In this document: in pieces, positions 5,501-6,900 of the stretch
Layout of the letters: every line of letters starts with the position of its first letter
Position numbering within the stretch: position 1 is the first letter of the stretch
Origin: Deltaproteobacteria bacterium
GTDB taxonomy: Bacteria > Myxococcota > Myxococcia > Myxococcales > 40CM-4-68-19
Direction: 5' to 3'
Assembly (NCBI GenBank): GCA_018266095.1
Contig: JAFEBC010000252.1
Span: forward strand, 1 to 6,900
DNA: 6,900 nucleotides
Position numbers and translations under genes: made by a program
Notes under the pieces: model-generated
What the model saw: only the letters and a program-made list of their open reading frames with translations
Database searches by the model: none
Told to the model about the DNA's origin: nothing

Positions 5501-6900
5501 GATGATGAGCATCCACAGCCGTCCCGGTCCGTACTTCGGCGTCGACGCGTACACCGCTCCGACGCCGGCCCAGGTCCAGCCAGGGTTCAGCTCGTTGGGC
5601 ATGCCCTTGTACTCGTCGGGCGATCCGGCGACGGCGATCTCTGCCGTCACCGAGCGCACCTCGGCCAGCGCGTCCATCACCCGCTCGGTGAACTTCGTCG
5701 GCACGCGGTTGGAGGTGCCCTCCCTGGCGCAGCGCGCGATCTCGTCGGCCGCCAGGCGATCGAGCCGCGGGTCGCGGATGAGGGGCTGCAGCCCGTGGGC
5801 GGCGCGCTCGGCCTGAATCACCTTGAAGACCTCGCCGGCGGCGTCCTTCTCCACGATGACCGGCGCGGCCATCACCTCGGTCAGATAGACGGTCGGGATC
5901 CCCTCGGGCGCGACGCCCGGCACCGCGCCCAGCCCCAGCCGCCGGTGCCGCGGATCCAGCAGGTTCGCGAGGTGCGCGGGTGAGCCTTCGATGCCCTGGT
6001 GCGCGATGAGCGCGTCGGCGCCCATGCCCAGGTTCTCGCCCACGGAGGTGTTCGCGTAGCCGGCGCGGTCGAGCCGCTGCATGGGATCGCCGTCCGCCGC
6101 CAGGATGTGCGCGAAGGTCCGCGTCTGCGCCATCAGGGTGCTGTGCCCGAGCGCGATGGCGTCGAGCGCCTTGTCGCGCTGGAGCGTGTTGAGCCCGTGC
6201 GCCCTGCGCAGCCGGTTGATCATCGTCGCGATCTGCTCGAGCGGGTCGCCGCTGAGCGCCAGGACGGGAGGCGCGTCGCCCGGCGGGACGCCCACGAACA
6301 CGCGCCGCAAGAGCGCGAGCTCGGGGCCAGCGGGGCCCGTCACCAGGAGCTCCAGGCTGTGCTCGCCCGGCTCGGCCACGCCCACCTGCACCGAGAACGA
6401 GCCGTCTGGCGAAGCGGGCAGCTTCGTCTGCACCACGGTGCCGTCGGGCCGCGCGTGGAAGAGCTTGGGATCGCGGACCGTGTCGAGCAGGCGGCCCTCG
6501 AGCTTGAGCGTGGTCTGCTCCGGCACCTGCGTCGGCAGGGGCTCGGCGATGGCGTGACGCTGGGCCGCGAGCACCGCCACCACGGTGCGCTGCGCGGAGA
6601 TGCGGCGCGCCGCCACCGCCACGCGATCGAACTTGCAGCCGCGCGGGACGATGTCGCCCACGGCGCGATCGGCCATCGCCAGGGAGTCCACCATCGAGAC
6701 GCTCCCCTGCGGACCCGGATACGGCGCCTCGCGGCCCGCGTAGAAGAGCAGGGACATCGAGTCGAAGTTCGTGCGCCCCAGCGCGTTGGCGTCGCAGTAG
6801 GCCTGCGCGGCGCGCAGCAGCTCGTCGTCGAGCGTGAACGTCTGCTCCGGGCAGAGCGCCGCCAGCGTGTCCAGGAGCGCGGCGTCGAGGGCTTTCTGCA
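5489..6900 (-). CDS. CAP (SCP/PR-1-like) domain protein with degenerate CAP-like copies (5' end outside window)
   Basis: The frame is open from the right edge to a TGA at 5489-5491, giving 469 or more visible residues; an ATG at 6755-6757 is internal, because similar-quality coding sequence continues upstream without a stop. A CAP domain is clear at about 5861-6238. It has the opening helix MINRLRRAHGL, the putative cavity His of FAHI (codon 6107-6109), GENLG, SPAH, and the strand RRLGLGAV. Bacterial CAP proteins are usually exported, and their biochemical role is mostly unsettled. Upstream, about 6290-6520, is a beta-rich stretch (VVQTKLPASPDGSFSVQVGV) that looks like an immunoglobulin- or carboxypeptidase-regulatory-like fold. 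The C-terminal 118 residues (5492-5845) start with ERAAHGLQPLIRDPRLDRLA, closely echoing the CAP opening helix, and end in GVGAVYASTP plus a final strand, but lack the His/Glu motifs. Export cannot be judged because the N-terminus is missing. Confidence 0.85.
   Translation of the reverse strand, partial: QKALDAALLDTLAALCPEQTFTLDDELLRAAQAYCDANALGRTNFDSMSLLFYAGREAPYPGPQGSVSMVDSLAMADRAVGDIVPRGCKFDRVAVAARRISAQRTVVAVLAAQRHAIAEPLPTQVPEQTTLKLEGRLLDTVRDPKLFHARPDGTVVQTKLPASPDGSFSVQVGVAEPGEHSLELLVTGPAGPELALLRRVFVGVPPGDAPPVLALSGDPLEQIATMINRLRRAHGLNTLQRDKALDAIALGHSTLMAQTRTFAHILAADGDPMQRLDRAGYANTSVGENLGMGADALIAHQGIEGSPAHLANLLDPRHRRLGLGAVPGVAPEGIPTVYLTEVMAAPVIVEKDAAGEVFKVIQAERAAHGLQPLIRDPRLDRLAADEIARCAREGTSNRVPTKFTERVMDALAEVRSVTAEIAVAGSPDEYKGMPNELNPGWTWAGVGAVYASTPKYGPGRLWMLIIYAR

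Overview
The window is very G+C-rich, with G or C at almost every third codon position, and carries closely packed genes of cell-envelope and RNA-turnover families. This composition and gene mix would fit a myxobacterium-like organism (Myxococcota), but no marker gene here proves the lineage. There is no phage, insertion sequence, CRISPR array, tRNA or rRNA.

Layout: (1) the 3' end of a plus-strand RNase D gene (cut by the left edge), then 33 bases later a small plus-strand gene for a predicted secreted protein of unknown function; (2) a non-coding gap of about 284 bases (1004-1287) between convergent genes, largely filled by a striking nested palindrome at 1033-1182; (3) a minus-strand gene for a lipoprotein metal-dependent amidohydrolase; (4) a minus-strand gene for a Slt70-type soluble lytic transglycosylase; (5) a divergent promoter region leading on the plus strand to an 82-residue four-cysteine zinc-ribbon-like protein; (6) a minus-strand CAP/SCP-domain gene (cut by the right edge), convergent with gene 5 and separated from it by 17 bases.

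Four of the six products (secreted protein, amidohydrolase lipoprotein, lytic transglycosylase, perhaps the CAP protein) would act outside the cytoplasm. Nothing shows that they form one pathway. The two parts most worth following up are the nested palindrome, which could be a structured RNA, a two-way transcription barrier or a small palindromic mobile repeat, and the CAP protein, which appears to consist of one intact CAP domain flanked by degenerate CAP-like copies. I see no clear evidence of a new multi-gene system.
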